A stretch of DNA of 64,000 nucleotides from Nocardiopsis sp. FIRDI 009 (GCF_003386285.1 NZ_QPNC01000018.1:62001-126000); one strand, 5' to 3'. Shown: positions 42,449 through 51,814, counted from the stretch's first letter. Translations and numbers: made by a program. The notes: a model not told the origin generated them from the sequence alone.

Positions 42449-44384
42449 TGGACACGACCACATCCGCCACGCCGGGGGAGGCCGCGGACTCCTCTCCGCA
42501 CGGGGCCGACGACGGCGGCGCACGGCATGGGTTCGACGGCCCGGGGGACGGTGCCATCCGCCCCACCGGCACCACCGGCACCGGCCGGTCGCGCTACCTC
42601 ACCCGGCTCGGACCGCCGCTCATCCGCCTCGGCGCGCTGGCCGCCATCACGGTCGTCGTCGGTCTCTCCTGCCGTGGCTGTCCGACCGCGACCCCGCCCT
42701 GGCACTCCTGCGCGCGCGGTCGGCCGAGCAGGAGCCCACCGCCGAGGCCCTCGACGCCATCCGGGAGGAGTACGGCCTGTCCGACGGACCGCCGGTCCTG
42801 CTCGCCCGCTGGTTCTCCGGCGTGCTCCGGGGCGACCTGGGCACCTCCTGGGTGTCCGACGCGCCCGTCCTGCCGTCGGTGCTGTCGGCCACCGGGGTGT
42901 CGCTGACCCTGATGGCCTGCGCCCTGGCCGTCGCCCTGACCGTGGCCGCCGCCCTGTGCGCCCCCGCCCTGCTCCGGGGAGCGCGCGGCACCTGTGGTCC
43001 GGCCCGGTCCGGTGGCGGAGCGGTCGCCGCCGCACTGACCGCGCTCCCGGAGTTCCTCCTGGCCATCGTGCTCATGGTGGTGCTGTCGGTCTGGTGGGGT
43101 TGGCTGCCGCCCTACGGCTGGGCGGGGCCGGAGAACCTCGTCCTGCCCGCCCTGGCGCTCGGACTCCCGGCGGGCGGCCTGCTGGGTCGTCTCGTCGACG
43201 ACGCCCTGCCCGCGGTCCTGAACGAGCTCTGGGTGGCGCTGTGGTCGGCCTCGGGGTGCTCACCGGCCCGGATCGCGGGCGCGGCCCTGCGCCGCGCGAT
43301 CCCGGCACTCGTCCCCCAGTTCGGCCTGGTCGCGGTCGGCCTCACCGGCGGAGCCGTGGCCGTCGAGACCATCTTCACCGTCCCCGGGATCGGCCGCACC
43401 GCCCTGGGCGCCGCCCGCTCCCAGGACCTGCCGCTGCTCCAGGGCGCGGTGCTGGCCCTGGTCCTGCTCGGCGTCCTGGCCGGGCTCCTCGCCCAGGCCG
43501 CCCACCGCCGCCTGCTCGGCCCGGGCCTGGCCGACGCCGCCCTCTCCCTGGCCCCGCCGCCCACCGCCCCCGCCGGGCCGCTGCGCCGGGCGGTCCCCGC
43601 CGTGTGCGCGGCGGTCCTGCTCGCCGTGACGGTGTGGGGGCTGACCCGCGACCCGCTGACCGTGGACGCCGTCGAACGGCTCGCCGCCCCGTCCTGGCCC
43701 CACCCCCTGGGCACCGACGCGGTCGGCCGCGACGTGCTGGCCCGGCTCGGCCACGGCGCCGCCGCCACCGTCGGCATCGCCGCGCTGGTGTGCCTGGTGA
43801 GCCTGGTGATCGCCCTGGTCCTCGGGTTCCGCCCGGCCCTGGCGTCCGGCGCCGCCGAGATGACCAACGCCCTGCCCCCGGTCATCGCCGGAATCCTCGT
43901 CGTCGCCGTCACCGGCCCCGGCGTGTTCGGGGCCTGCGCGGCGATCGTCCTCGTGTCGTGGCCCCCACTGGCCTCGCACGCCGCCGCGCTGGTCCAGGAG
44001 ACCCGAGCGGCCGCCTACCTGACCGCCCAGCGCGCCATCGGCGCCCCGCCCCGCTGGATCCTGCTCCGGCACGTGCTGCCCGCCGTCACCGGACCCGTCA
44101 CCCGCCACGCGGTGCTGCGGCTGCCCGGAATCGCGCTGGCGCTCGCCTCGCTCGGCTTCCTCGGGCTCGGCGCCCAGCCGCCGTCGCCCGAGTGGGGGCT
44201 GAGCCTGTCGGAGTCCCTGCCCTACGTCGAACGCGCGCCGCTGGCCTCCCTCGCCCCCGCCGGGATGCTCCTGCTGCTCGCCGCGTTCGCCGTGTCCCTG
44301 TCCACCCTGCCCACGGCGGCCCGGCCCCGGAACGGACGCCGGTTCCGGCCCGCCGCCGCCACGCGCCGAGGAGCACGACGATGA
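42448..44384 (+). pseudogene. Fused DppB-DppC-type permease gene with a 1-nt frameshift
   Basis: The start frame encodes ~73 codons ending in the first span (LIRLGALAAITVVVGLS). After ~42670 the coding sequence continues one frame over with LLPWLSDRDPALALLRARSA, exactly the next part of a DppB-type permease. The total of 1937 nt is one short of a codon multiple, so one base is missing. The first permease half ends ~43520 (VETIFTVPGIGRTALGAARS). A second, DppC-type half follows in the same frame (HPLGTDAVGRDVLARLGHGA, LRHVLPAVTGPVTRHAVLRL). Fusion of both permeases is unusual. Sequencing error or inactivated transporter. Confidence 0.8.
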
Positions 44385-45406
44385 GCGAACGACCCGTGCT
44401 GTCCGTGCGCGACCTGCGCGTCACCCTGGACGGCGGCGGCCCGCGCCAGAACCGGGGGCTACCCGCCGTGCGCGGCCTGTCCTTCGACGTCCTGCCCGGC
44501 GAGGCGCTCGCCCTCATCGGGGAGTCGGGGGCGGGCAAGTCCCTCACCACCCGCGCGATCCTGGGCCTGGCACCGCACGGCGCGACCGTCACCGGCAGCG
44601 TCCGCGTCGGCGGCCGGGAGGCGGTCGGCGCCGCCCCCTCGACCCTGCGCGCCTTGCGCGGACGGCGGATGTCGCTCATCCCGCAGGACGCCCTGTCCGC
44701 GCTCAGCCCCGTGCACACCGTGGGCGCCCAGCTCGCGCACGCGCTGCGCTCGGTGCGCCGCCTGTCCCGCGCGCGGGCGTGGGAGCTGGCGGTGGCCGCC
44801 CTGGACCGGGTGGGCGTCCCCGACGCCGCCCGCCGCGCCCGCGCCTACCCGCACGAGTTCTCCGGCGGCATGCGCCAGCGCGCCGTCATCGCGATGGTCA
44901 CCGTCAACGAGCCCGACGTGGTGTTCGCCGACGAGCCGACCACCGCCCTGGACCCCCGTGCCCAGACCCGGGTGCTGGACCTGCTCGACGACCTGCGCGC
45001 CGCCACCGGCACCGCCCTCGTCCTGGTCACCCACGATCTGGCCTCCGTCTCCGGGCACGCCGACCGCGTCGTGGTGCTCTACGCCGGACGGCACGTGGAG
45101 TCGGGTCCGGTGGAGGGGGTGTTCGCCGCGCCGCGCGCCCCCTACACCGCCGGTCTGCTCGCGTCGGTGCCGCCACCGGAGTCGAAGGACCGCCGTCTGC
45201 CCGCGATCGGCGGCGCGCCCCCCTCTCCCCGGGACCTGCCCGACGGCTGCGCGTTCGCCCCCCGCTGCCCGCTCGCCGCGGACCCCTGCCACACCGACCT
45301 GCCCGAGCCCCACCCCACCGGCGACGACGGCCACCTGGTCTCCTGCCACCGCTGGCGGGACCTGCCCGACCCCGCCCACCGCCTGTTCACCGCCGGGTCC
45401 CCGTGA
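44381..45406 (+). CDS. ABC transporter ATPase, DppD/OppD type
   Basis: 341 aa. Walker A GESGAGKSLTTRAILGLA near residue 48, Q-loop LIPQDALSALSPV, signature EFSGGMRQRAVIAMV near 165, Walker B VVFADEPTTALD, switch His in VLVTHDLASVSGHA. The C-terminal oligopeptide-transporter extension carries Cys residues (GCAFAPRCPLAADPC...C), a possible iron-sulfur site in OppD proteins. ATGA overlap with the permease gene. Confidence 0.92.
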   Translation: MSERPVLSVRDLRVTLDGGGPRQNRGLPAVRGLSFDVLPGEALALIGESGAGKSLTTRAILGLAPHGATVTGSVRVGGREAVGAAPSTLRALRGRRMSLIPQDALSALSPVHTVGAQLAHALRSVRRLSRARAWELAVAALDRVGVPDAARRARAYPHEFSGGMRQRAVIAMVTVNEPDVVFADEPTTALDPRAQTRVLDLLDDLRAATGTALVLVTHDLASVSGHADRVVVLYAGRHVESGPVEGVFAAPRAPYTAGLLASVPPPESKDRRLPAIGGAPPSPRDLPDGCAFAPRCPLAADPCHTDLPEPHPTGDDGHLVSCHRWRDLPDPAHRLFTAGSP

Positions 45407-45503
45407 TCCGCCCGACCGACGCGACGACCGACCCGCGCGAGACCCGACCGGTGGGCGGCGCGACCGCCCGCCCCGCCCGCCGGCCGGCACGAGGAAGGAC
45501 ACC

Positions 45504-46328
45504 ATGACCGACCCCGCCCCGCCGCTGCTGCGCGTCCGCGACCTCGTCGTGCGCTACCCGGCCCGCACCCGCCGGGCCGAGCCCGTACCCGCGGTCGACG
45601 GCGTCTCCTTCGACCTGTACGCGGGGGAGACGCTCGCCCTGGTGGGGGAGTCGGGGTGCGGCAAGTCCAGCACCGCCGCGGCCGTGCTCGGCCTGCGCCG
45701 CCCCGACGGGGGGTCGGTGTGCTTCGAGGGCCGGGAGCTGACCGGGATGGACGAGCGCGACCTGCGACCGCTGCGCCCCGCCCTCCAACCGGTCTTCCAG
45801 GACCCCTACGGCTCCCTCAGCCCCCGCCTGCGGGTACGCGACGCCGTCGCCGAACCCCTGCGCGTCCAGGGCCGGTGGGACCGCGCGACCGGCCCCGACC
45901 GGGTCGCCGAACTCCTGGACCGGGTGGGCCTGGACCCCGAGCACGGCGACCGGCTGCCGCACGAGCTGTCCGGCGGCCAGGCACAGCGGGTCGGGATCGC
46001 CCGGGCGCTGGCCAGCCAGCCGCGCCTGATGGTCCTCGACGAACCGGTCTCGGCGCTGGACTCCTCGGTCCGCGCCGGGGTGCTCAACCTGCTCACCGAC
46101 CTGCAGGGCGAGCTCGGCGTCGGCTACCTGTTCATCTGCCACGACCTGGCGCTCGTCCGCCACCTGGCGCACCGCGTCGCGGTGATGCACGGCGGCCGGA
46201 TCGTGGAGACCGGCCCCGCGCGCCGCGTGTGCGCCGAACCCGAGCACCCCCACACGCGCGAACTCGTGGCCGCGATGCCCTCGATCGCCCCCGCGACCGC
46301 CGCCACCCCCGCCCCGAGCGCGCCGTGA
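45504..46328 (+). CDS. ABC transporter ATPase, DppF/OppF type
   Basis: 274 aa, the second ATPase of the importer. Walker A GESGCGKSSTAAAVLGLRRP near residue 48, Q-loop VFQDPYGSLSPRLRVRDAV, signature ELSGGQAQRVGIARALASQP near 160, Walker B LMVLDEPVSALD, His in FICHDLALVRHL. It lacks the C-terminal Cys cluster. GAGGAAGGA (45491-45499) precedes ATG 45504; a 97-bp gap separates it from the first ATPase gene. Confidence 0.92.
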   Translation: MTDPAPPLLRVRDLVVRYPARTRRAEPVPAVDGVSFDLYAGETLALVGESGCGKSSTAAAVLGLRRPDGGSVCFEGRELTGMDERDLRPLRPALQPVFQDPYGSLSPRLRVRDAVAEPLRVQGRWDRATGPDRVAELLDRVGLDPEHGDRLPHELSGGQAQRVGIARALASQPRLMVLDEPVSALDSSVRAGVLNLLTDLQGELGVGYLFICHDLALVRHLAHRVAVMHGGRIVETGPARRVCAEPEHPHTRELVAAMPSIAPATAATPAPSAP

Positions 46329-47656
46329 CCCGGACCGCCCCGGCCCCCGGCCCCCGGACACGCCCCTTCGACACCGTCGGGGACCTGCGCGCGGTCGGAC
46401 CGGTCACCCGCCTGCTCATCGGATCGCAGCTGGCGTTCAACGTCGGGTTCTTCGCCGTCCTGCCCTACCTGGCCGCCCACCTCACCGGCGCGATCGGCCT
46501 CGCCGGGTGGCTGGTCGGCCTGGTCCTGGGACTGCGGACGTTCAGCCAGCAGGGGCTGTTCGTCGTCGGCGGGGCGCTCACCGACCGGTTCGGGGCGCGC
46601 CCGGTCGTCCTGGTCGGCTGCGTGCTGCGCGTGGCCGGTTTCGCCTGGCTGGCGTTCGCCCGCGACACCGGGCCGGTCATCGCGTCCGTGCTGCTCATCG
46701 GGTTCGCCGCCGCTCTGTTCTCCCCGGCGGTCGAGACCGAGGTCGCCCGCCGGGCCGTGCGCCACGAACGGGCCACCGGCACACCGCGCACCCGTGTGCT
46801 CGGCCTGTTCTCCGTCGCCGGTCAGGCGGGCACGCTGATCGGTCCGCCGCTGGGCACGCTGCTGCTGTTCACCGGTTTCCCGACCGCCTGCCTCGTCGGC
46901 GCGGGCGTGTTCGCCCTGGTCCTGGCCGCGCACCTGCGCTGGATGCCGCGCCACGCGCCCGGCGCGCCCGGTGTCCCCGACGGCCGGAACCGTCCACGTC
47001 CGGGGGAGGGGGCGCGAGCCCTGCTCGGCCACCGCCGGTTCCTGCTGCTGTGCCTGGCCCACAGCGGCTACCTGCTGGCCTACAACCAGCTCTACCTGGC
47101 CCTGCCCAGCGAACTCGAACGCGCGACCGGCACGCAGACCGCCCTGGGCTGGCTGCTGGCGTGGGCGTCGCTGCTCTACATCGCCGCCCAGTTGCCCGTG
47201 CTGCGCTGGGTCGGTGGCCGCCTCTCCCACCGCGCGACCGTCCGCTGGGGGCTGGCGCTGCTCGCGGCCGGGTTCGCCGCCGTGCCCGCGCTCGCGTCGA
47301 CCACCGTGCTCGACGGCCTGGCGCCCTCGGTCGTGCTCGTCACCGCGCTCACCCTCGGACAGGTCCTCATCGTGCCGACCGTGCGCGCCTGGCTGCCCGA
47401 CCTGGTCGACGGCGCCCGGCTCGGCCTGTTCACCGGGGCGATGTCGTCACTGTCGGGACTGGTGGTGCTCCTGGGGAGCGTGCCGGTCGGAGCGCTCCTG
47501 GACCTCGGCGACCCGGCGGTCTGGATCGTCCTGGCCGCCGTCCCCCTGCTCGGGATCGCCTGCGTTCCGCGCACGGCTTCGGGGACGCCGGAGACCGGTG
47601 TCCGCGTGTCCTCCGGACCCGGAAGGACCGGGTCTCCACGCCCGACACACCGATGA
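46325..47656 (+). CDS. MFS transporter, likely metallophore/drug exporter of the operon
   Basis: 443-aa, 12-span major facilitator protein. The loop-2 motif reads GGALTDRFGARPVVLVGCVL near residue 80; LGLFSVAGQAGTLIGPPLGT is in span 5. GTG 46325 overlaps the ATPase stop (GTGA), so it is translated with the importer. An exporter coupled to an Opp-type importer matches staphylopine-like systems, in which CntE (MFS) exports and CntABCDF imports a metallophore. The opine synthesis genes are not in this window. Confidence 0.85.
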   Translation: MTRTAPAPGPRTRPFDTVGDLRAVGPVTRLLIGSQLAFNVGFFAVLPYLAAHLTGAIGLAGWLVGLVLGLRTFSQQGLFVVGGALTDRFGARPVVLVGCVLRVAGFAWLAFARDTGPVIASVLLIGFAAALFSPAVETEVARRAVRHERATGTPRTRVLGLFSVAGQAGTLIGPPLGTLLLFTGFPTACLVGAGVFALVLAAHLRWMPRHAPGAPGVPDGRNRPRPGEGARALLGHRRFLLLCLAHSGYLLAYNQLYLALPSELERATGTQTALGWLLAWASLLYIAAQLPVLRWVGGRLSHRATVRWGLALLAAGFAAVPALASTTVLDGLAPSVVLVTALTLGQVLIVPTVRAWLPDLVDGARLGLFTGAMSSLSGLVVLLGSVPVGALLDLGDPAVWIVLAAVPLLGIACVPRTASGTPETGVRVSSGPGRTGSPRPTHR

Positions 47657-47658
47657 CA

Positions 47659-47692
47659 GGGGCCGGGCCGCACGACGGCGCGCCCCGGCCCC
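47659..47692. terminator. Hairpin between the transporter operon and dhaL
   Basis: GGGGCCGGG (47659-47667) pairs with CCCGGCCCC (47684-47692) around a 16-nt loop, between two convergent stops. Confidence 0.5.
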
Positions 47693-47701
47693 GAAGGCGC
47701 G

Positions 47702-48346
47702 TCAGCTGCTCGCGCCCGCCACGGCGTCGAGCGCGGCACGGTAGAACAGGCCGATCGTGACCGCGCCCGGGTCCGGCACGCCCAGGGCCGCCTCGCCCAC
47801 GTAGCTCGTCCGGCCCTTGCGGCCCAGGATCTGGCTGGTGTCCTCCGCGCCCCGCTCGGCGGCCTCCGCCGCCGCCCGCAGGCCCGCCTCCAGCGAGTCG
47901 GCCTCCTGCTCCGACCGCTGCAGGGCCTCGGTCGCGGGGGCGATCGCGTCGACCATCGTGCGGTCGCCGACCTTGGCCGACCCCAGCCGGGTGATGGTGG
48001 CCCAGCCCTTCTGGCTGGCCTCGGCCACCGCTCCCAGGGTCAGGAAGTCCACCTGCGCCCCCACCTTGGCGAAGTCGCGGAACCACATGCCGAACAGCGG
48101 GCCGCTCGTGCCGCCGCTGTGGGACAGGAAGGTATCGCTGAGCACCTGGAACGGCGCTCCCGGGCTACTCGGGTGGTCGGGCAGGTCGGCCAGGGCGCGG
48201 CGCAGGCCGGTGGTCATGTTGACGCCGAAGTCGCCGTCGCCGCTGCGCCGGTCCATCTCGGTCAGCCGGTCGCCCGCGTCCTCCACCGCGGCCGCGAAGC
48301 CGCGGACCCAGCGGTCGGCGAGTACGGGGCTGAGCTGGTCGGCCAT
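47702..48346 (-). CDS. dhaL: Dihydroxyacetone kinase, ADP-binding subunit L
   Basis: Phosphoryl-carrier subunit of PTS-dependent dihydroxyacetone kinase, 214 aa. The Mg-ADP site is in MDRRSGDGDFGVNMTTGLRR near residue 30-50; SHSGGTSGPLFGMWFRDFAK and DRTMVDAIAPATEAL follow. ATG 48346 is preceded by GGAGGAG; the longer frame is discarded. Lies 29 bp downstream of dhaK. DhaM, which recharges the bound ADP from the PTS, is not adjacent, so it must be encoded elsewhere. Confidence 0.92.
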   Translation of the reverse strand: MADQLSPVLADRWVRGFAAAVEDAGDRLTEMDRRSGDGDFGVNMTTGLRRALADLPDHPSSPGAPFQVLSDTFLSHSGGTSGPLFGMWFRDFAKVGAQVDFLTLGAVAEASQKGWATITRLGSAKVGDRTMVDAIAPATEALQRSEQEADSLEAGLRAAAEAAERGAEDTSQILGRKGRTSYVGEAALGVPDPGAVTIGLFYRAALDAVAGASS

Positions 48347-48375
48347 CTCGGTTCTCCTCCTGCGGTCTCGGTGGT

Positions 48376-49374
48376 CTACCAGGTCAGCGCGGGCGTGGTC
48401 ACGGGGGCGTCCCACAGGTCGAGGATCTCGTCGTCGGCGCGCACCAGCGTCACCGAGCAGCCCGCCATGTCCAGGGAGGTGACGTAGGAGCCGACCAGCG
48501 AGCGCGCGGTCCCGATTCCGGCCGCCTCCAGCACGCGCCGGACCTCGCCGAACACCCCGTACAGCTCCAGGTCGTGCGTGCTGCCCAGGCCGTTGACGAT
48601 CACGATGACCCGCTCGCCCCGGGTCAGGCCCAGCGCCTCGATCACCGGCGCGGTCATCTGGGGGACGATCTCACCCGTGGGACCGAACGCGCGGCGCTCG
48701 CGGGCCCGCTCGCCGTGGATGCCCACGCCGAACTCGACCTCGTCGGCGGGCAGCTCGAAGGAGGGTTCGGACTGGCCGGGGTGGGCTCCGGCGGCCAGGG
48801 CCACCGACAGCGTGCGGCTGCCCGCCACCACCCGGCGCCCGAGCTTGGCGAGTTCGTCCAGGTCCGCGCCGCGTTCGGCCGCCGCCCCGCACACCTTCTC
48901 GACCGCCACGACGGCGGCCGTGCCGCGCCGTCCCGGGGCGTCGGGGTCGTCGGTGTCGGTGGCCAGGTCGTCATCGACCAGCACGAACTCGGTCCGCACG
49001 CCCTCGTCGGCCAGCAGCTCACCGGCGATGCGGAAGTTGAGGACGTCGCCGGTGTAGTTCTTGACCACGTGCAGGACACCCCGGCCGCTGTCGGCGGCCA
49101 GCGAGGCGGCCTTGATCTGCATGGCGGTGGGGGAGGCGAAGACCGCGCCGGGCACCGCCGCGTCGAGCATGCCCTCGCCCACGAAGCCGACGTGGAGGGG
49201 TTCGTGGCCGGAGCCGCCGCCGGAGACGAGCGCGACCTTGTCCCGGGCGGGGGCGGCGCGGACGACGTAGCTGGGTTCCGGGCTCCAGCTGACGTGGTGC
49301 GGCCACGCCGCCGCGAAGCCCGCCAGGGCCTCGGGCACCACGTCCTCGGGAGAGTTGATGAACTGTCGGCGCAT
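48376..49374 (-). CDS. dhaK: Dihydroxyacetone kinase, substrate-binding subunit K
   Basis: 332 aa. Binds dihydroxyacetone covalently through the His in VEFGVGIHGERARERRAFG near residue 215. Other marks are KVALVSGGGSGHEPLHVGFV near 48, VLHVVKNYTGDVLNFRIAGE and NGLGSTHDLELYGVFGEV. First gene of dhaKL; produces dihydroxyacetone phosphate for glycolysis together with DhaL. Confidence 0.94.
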   Translation of the reverse strand: MRRQFINSPEDVVPEALAGFAAAWPHHVSWSPEPSYVVRAAPARDKVALVSGGGSGHEPLHVGFVGEGMLDAAVPGAVFASPTAMQIKAASLAADSGRGVLHVVKNYTGDVLNFRIAGELLADEGVRTEFVLVDDDLATDTDDPDAPGRRGTAAVVAVEKVCGAAAERGADLDELAKLGRRVVAGSRTLSVALAAGAHPGQSEPSFELPADEVEFGVGIHGERARERRAFGPTGEIVPQMTAPVIEALGLTRGERVIVIVNGLGSTHDLELYGVFGEVRRVLEAAGIGTARSLVGSYVTSLDMAGCSVTLVRADDEILDLWDAPVTTPALTW

Positions 49375-49495
49375 GCGCTGCCCCCGTCAAGTAGCCCCTG
49401 TGTTGGCTGGCGTGGCACATCCAACCACGGCGGACCCCGACGGAGCCAGAGCCGCGCGGGAAGAGGCCCCGCCGCGATCGGCGGGGCGCGGGGGG

Positions 49496-49738
49496 TCAGA
49501 GTTTGGCAGTGGTGAGGAAGGCGTCCCACTCGGCGGCGGGGAAGGGGAGGTGGCCCTTGGCCGGGTGCTTGGAGTCCCGGACGGCCGCGCCGCAGGGGAG
49601 GGAGCCGACCTCCACGCAGTTCTGTCCCTGGCCGCTGTAGCTGCTCTTGCGGAAGTTCGCAGGGATCTGGGCCACTTCAACACACTCCTGGTCCTGAGCG
49701 CTGTAGCTGCTCTTTCGAAACTCAAGCTTACTGATCAT
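49496..49738 (-). CDS. DUF397 protein with an internally duplicated RKSSYS module
   Basis: 80 aa. DUF397 proteins are small partners of XRE regulators in Streptomyces and Nocardiopsis. The usual N-terminal module FRKSSYSxxxxxCVEV occurs twice here: FRKSSYSAQDQECVEVAQIP and FRKSSYSGQGQNCVEVGSLP. The normal C-terminus VRDSKHPAKGHLPFPAAEWD follows. Its ATG overlaps the stop of the regulator gene (4 nt), so the pair is coupled. DUF397 proteins may act as antitoxin-like or anti-regulator factors (BldB/AbaA-like); not proven. Confidence 0.88.
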   Translation of the reverse strand: MISKLEFRKSSYSAQDQECVEVAQIPANFRKSSYSGQGQNCVEVGSLPCGAAVRDSKHPAKGHLPFPAAEWDAFLTTAKL

Positions 49739-50592
49739 GACCGGCCTTCTAGGGAGCGCAGAACGTCATCGATGAACTCCAACGACAGCGCTGTGGATAG
49801 TGCCACGCCCTGTACGTTGCTGAATGCCACGTTATAGCGCTCCAGATCTTCCGGTAGTTCGAGGTACAGGCCGTCTGCGGCCGTGCTCACGTAGATGATC
49901 GGTTGGTCCCGAGGCTCAGGGAAATCAAGGATGGTGAAGGCACCGCCGAGTGCCAGATGCGCCCCAGCCTCGTAGGGCAGCACCTGGATGTCGATGTGAT
50001 GGCGGATGGCCATGTTCTTGAGGTGCACAAGCTGCCCGCGCATCACCTCGGGGCCGCCGATGACGCGACGGAGAACACCTTCATCCAGAACCGCGATCAG
50101 GTGTGGAGGCTTGATCCGGTTGAAAATCCTTCGGCGCTCCATACGGGCCTCAACGCGACGTATGACCTCGGCTTCGTCTATGGCTCGCCCCGCTCGGAAG
50201 ACCGCCGCCGCGTACTCCGGTGTCTGTAGAAGTCCGGGGATCGTCTGCGCCTCGAACCTGCGGATCATGGAGGCTTCGGCCTCCCAGTCGGGGAGTGCCT
50301 GGTCTCCGAAGATGTCCTTGTACTTCGACCACCAGCCACGCTGCTTGGATTGCTGGGCGAGTTCGTGCATGCCCTCACGTGTGGCGGGGTCGACCTTGTA
50401 GAGGTCCGCCAGGGAATCGAGGTCGGCTTTCCGGAGTCTGCGCGCTTCGGCGGTCTCCATCCGGCCGAGCGTCGAGCGCGGCACCTTGGACTGCTTGGCC
50501 GCCTGTTCCAACGTGAGATCCGCCTTCTCACGGAGGCTGCGCAGGACGTGGGCGAGCCGCCGCCGTCGGATGTTGGGACTCTGCTGATCCAT
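49735..50592 (-). CDS. XRE-family regulator with DUF5753 domain
   Basis: 285 aa. N-terminal HTH ~10-70: LAHVLRSLREKADLTLEQAA then KQSKVPRSTLGRMETAEARR. DUF5753 effector domain from ~95: EAEASMIRRFEAQTIPGLLQ, TPEYAAAVFRAGRAIDEAEV and HHIDIQVLPYEAGAHLALGG. Typical of actinomycete XRE/DUF397/ATPase triads (abaA/whiJ-like). Probably autoregulated through the two TGGGAWTCCCA sites in the divergent region. Confidence 0.92.
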   Translation of the reverse strand: MDQQSPNIRRRRLAHVLRSLREKADLTLEQAAKQSKVPRSTLGRMETAEARRLRKADLDSLADLYKVDPATREGMHELAQQSKQRGWWSKYKDIFGDQALPDWEAEASMIRRFEAQTIPGLLQTPEYAAAVFRAGRAIDEAEVIRRVEARMERRRIFNRIKPPHLIAVLDEGVLRRVIGGPEVMRGQLVHLKNMAIRHHIDIQVLPYEAGAHLALGGAFTILDFPEPRDQPIIYVSTAADGLYLELPEDLERYNVAFSNVQGVALSTALSLEFIDDVLRSLEGRS

Positions 50593-50614
50593 GGGGGCAC
50601 CTTACATCCTGTTC

Positions 50615-50655
50615 ATGGGAATCCCATGAAATCTCTTGACTTGTGGGATTCCCAT
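50615..50655. promoter_or_regulatory. Two operator copies ATGGGAATCCCAT and GTGGGATTCCCAT
   Basis: Odd-centred palindromes TGGGAWTCCCA at 50616-50626 and 50644-50654, centre-to-centre 28 bp, lie between the XRE regulator and the divergent ATPase gene. TTGACT (50636-50641) between them is a likely -35 for the rightward gene. The 28-bp spacing puts both on nearly the same face of the helix. Likely binding sites of the XRE protein. Confidence 0.6.
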
Positions 50656-50804
50656 TACACGCTTGTCGTAGCGGGATGACTACGGGGTGCCACTCCGTGC
50701 TGAACGCTACTGCGCGCCCGTCCTCCATGTCCCGGCAACCGGGAAACCTCCACGGGCCCGCGCGAACCGTTGCCCACTCCCACACGCCAAGGAGCCTGTT
50801 CGCC

Positions 50805-51365
50805 ATGCGCTCTCTCGCGCCGCCGCCCGCCCTGCCCGAGGTGACCGTCCCGCTCATGGAGCTGGTCCACCCCTACTACCGGCACTACTTCACCGGCAGC
50901 CCCGACGACGCCCACTACCGCGTCCGCCGCTACGACTTCGGCCCCTCGCCGCTGTACCTGCCCCTGGTCCGCGCCTACCTGGGCACCCTCTCCGCCCACC
51001 GCGACGACGAGTACCGCCACCTGTTCACCCTGCTCGGCTCGGAACTCGCCGCCAACGCCCTCACGCACACCCGCTCCGGCCTGCCCGGCGGCACCTACTC
51101 GCTCCTGGCCCAGCGCCACCGCGACGGCATCACCCTCACCTGCCGGGACGAGGGCAGGCCCACCGACCGCGTCCTCGGCCACCGCGAGCGCGAGTACCTC
51201 GCCCCGGACCCCGGCGGCCTGGACCCCTCCGCCGAGGCCGGGCGCGGCCTGGCCATGATCGACGCCCTGTCCACCCGCTGGGGCGACAACGGCCAGCCGA
51301 GCCACCGCCAGGTGTGGTGCCACCTCGCCTACGACTTCGCCGACAGCGCCTGGCCCGGGCTCTGA
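50805..51365 (+). CDS. HATPase-domain protein (anti-sigma kinase-like)
   Basis: 186 aa. GHKL ATPase marks: N-box LLGSELAANALTHTRSG near residue 85, GITLTCRDEGRPTDR near 115, and G-box AEAGRGLAMIDALSTRWGDN near 150. Similar to the RsbW-like ATP-binding proteins that sit beside XRE/DUF397 pairs in actinomycetes. AAGGAG (50789-50794) selects ATG 50805. Confidence 0.85.
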   Translation: MRSLAPPPALPEVTVPLMELVHPYYRHYFTGSPDDAHYRVRRYDFGPSPLYLPLVRAYLGTLSAHRDDEYRHLFTLLGSELAANALTHTRSGLPGGTYSLLAQRHRDGITLTCRDEGRPTDRVLGHREREYLAPDPGGLDPSAEAGRGLAMIDALSTRWGDNGQPSHRQVWCHLAYDFADSAWPGL

Positions 51366-51466
51366 TTCGCACCCCGGAAACCAGAAGGGCTCAGAAGAGC
51401 GTTGCCGCGCTCTTCTGAGCCACACGAACCGATCCCAACCAACGCAATCGAGTAAGGAAGGATTCG

Positions 51467-51814
51467 ATGACGCATCGTATCCCCTCCCCGCGCCCGTCCA
51501 GCGATCCGCTCCACCATGCCAGCCCACCGCTGCCCCGACGACCCCCGCTGATCGGCCCCTCCTGCCCGTCCTACGCACACCCGTCCTGCCGTCGCCGCCG
51601 CGCCGAGCGCTCGCCCCGCCTGGGCGGCCACCGCGCCGAGTTCGCCCCCGAGCACGCGCTCGCCGCCGCCGTCCAGGACCGCCACCCGCACCTGATCATC
51701 TGGTACGGAGAGGAAACGGGCTCGTACTGGGTGGCCTCCTCCTCCGGCCTGGCCGAGGTCCCCGACGCAGCAACCCTGACCCGCCTCCTGACTCCCGCCC
51801 CGGCACGCCGCTGA
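51467..51814 (+). CDS. Small hypothetical protein of the XRE/DUF397 locus, 115 aa
   Basis: The N-terminal half is Pro/Arg/Ser-rich and probably disordered. The C-terminal half has a compact segment (AAAVQDRHPHLIIWYGEETG, then SYWVASSSGLAEVPDAATLT) of a kind often encoded next to DUF397 and ATPase genes. AAGGAAGGA lies before ATG 51467. Function unknown. Confidence 0.65.
   Translation: MTHRIPSPRPSSDPLHHASPPLPRRPPLIGPSCPSYAHPSCRRRRAERSPRLGGHRAEFAPEHALAAAVQDRHPHLIIWYGEETGSYWVASSSGLAEVPDAATLTRLLTPAPARR

Noticed and set aside
42660..42680. Programmed -1 frameshift in the permease gene
   Set aside because: No slippery heptamer, and frameshifting inside a transporter of this family is unknown; indel or sequencing error is simpler.
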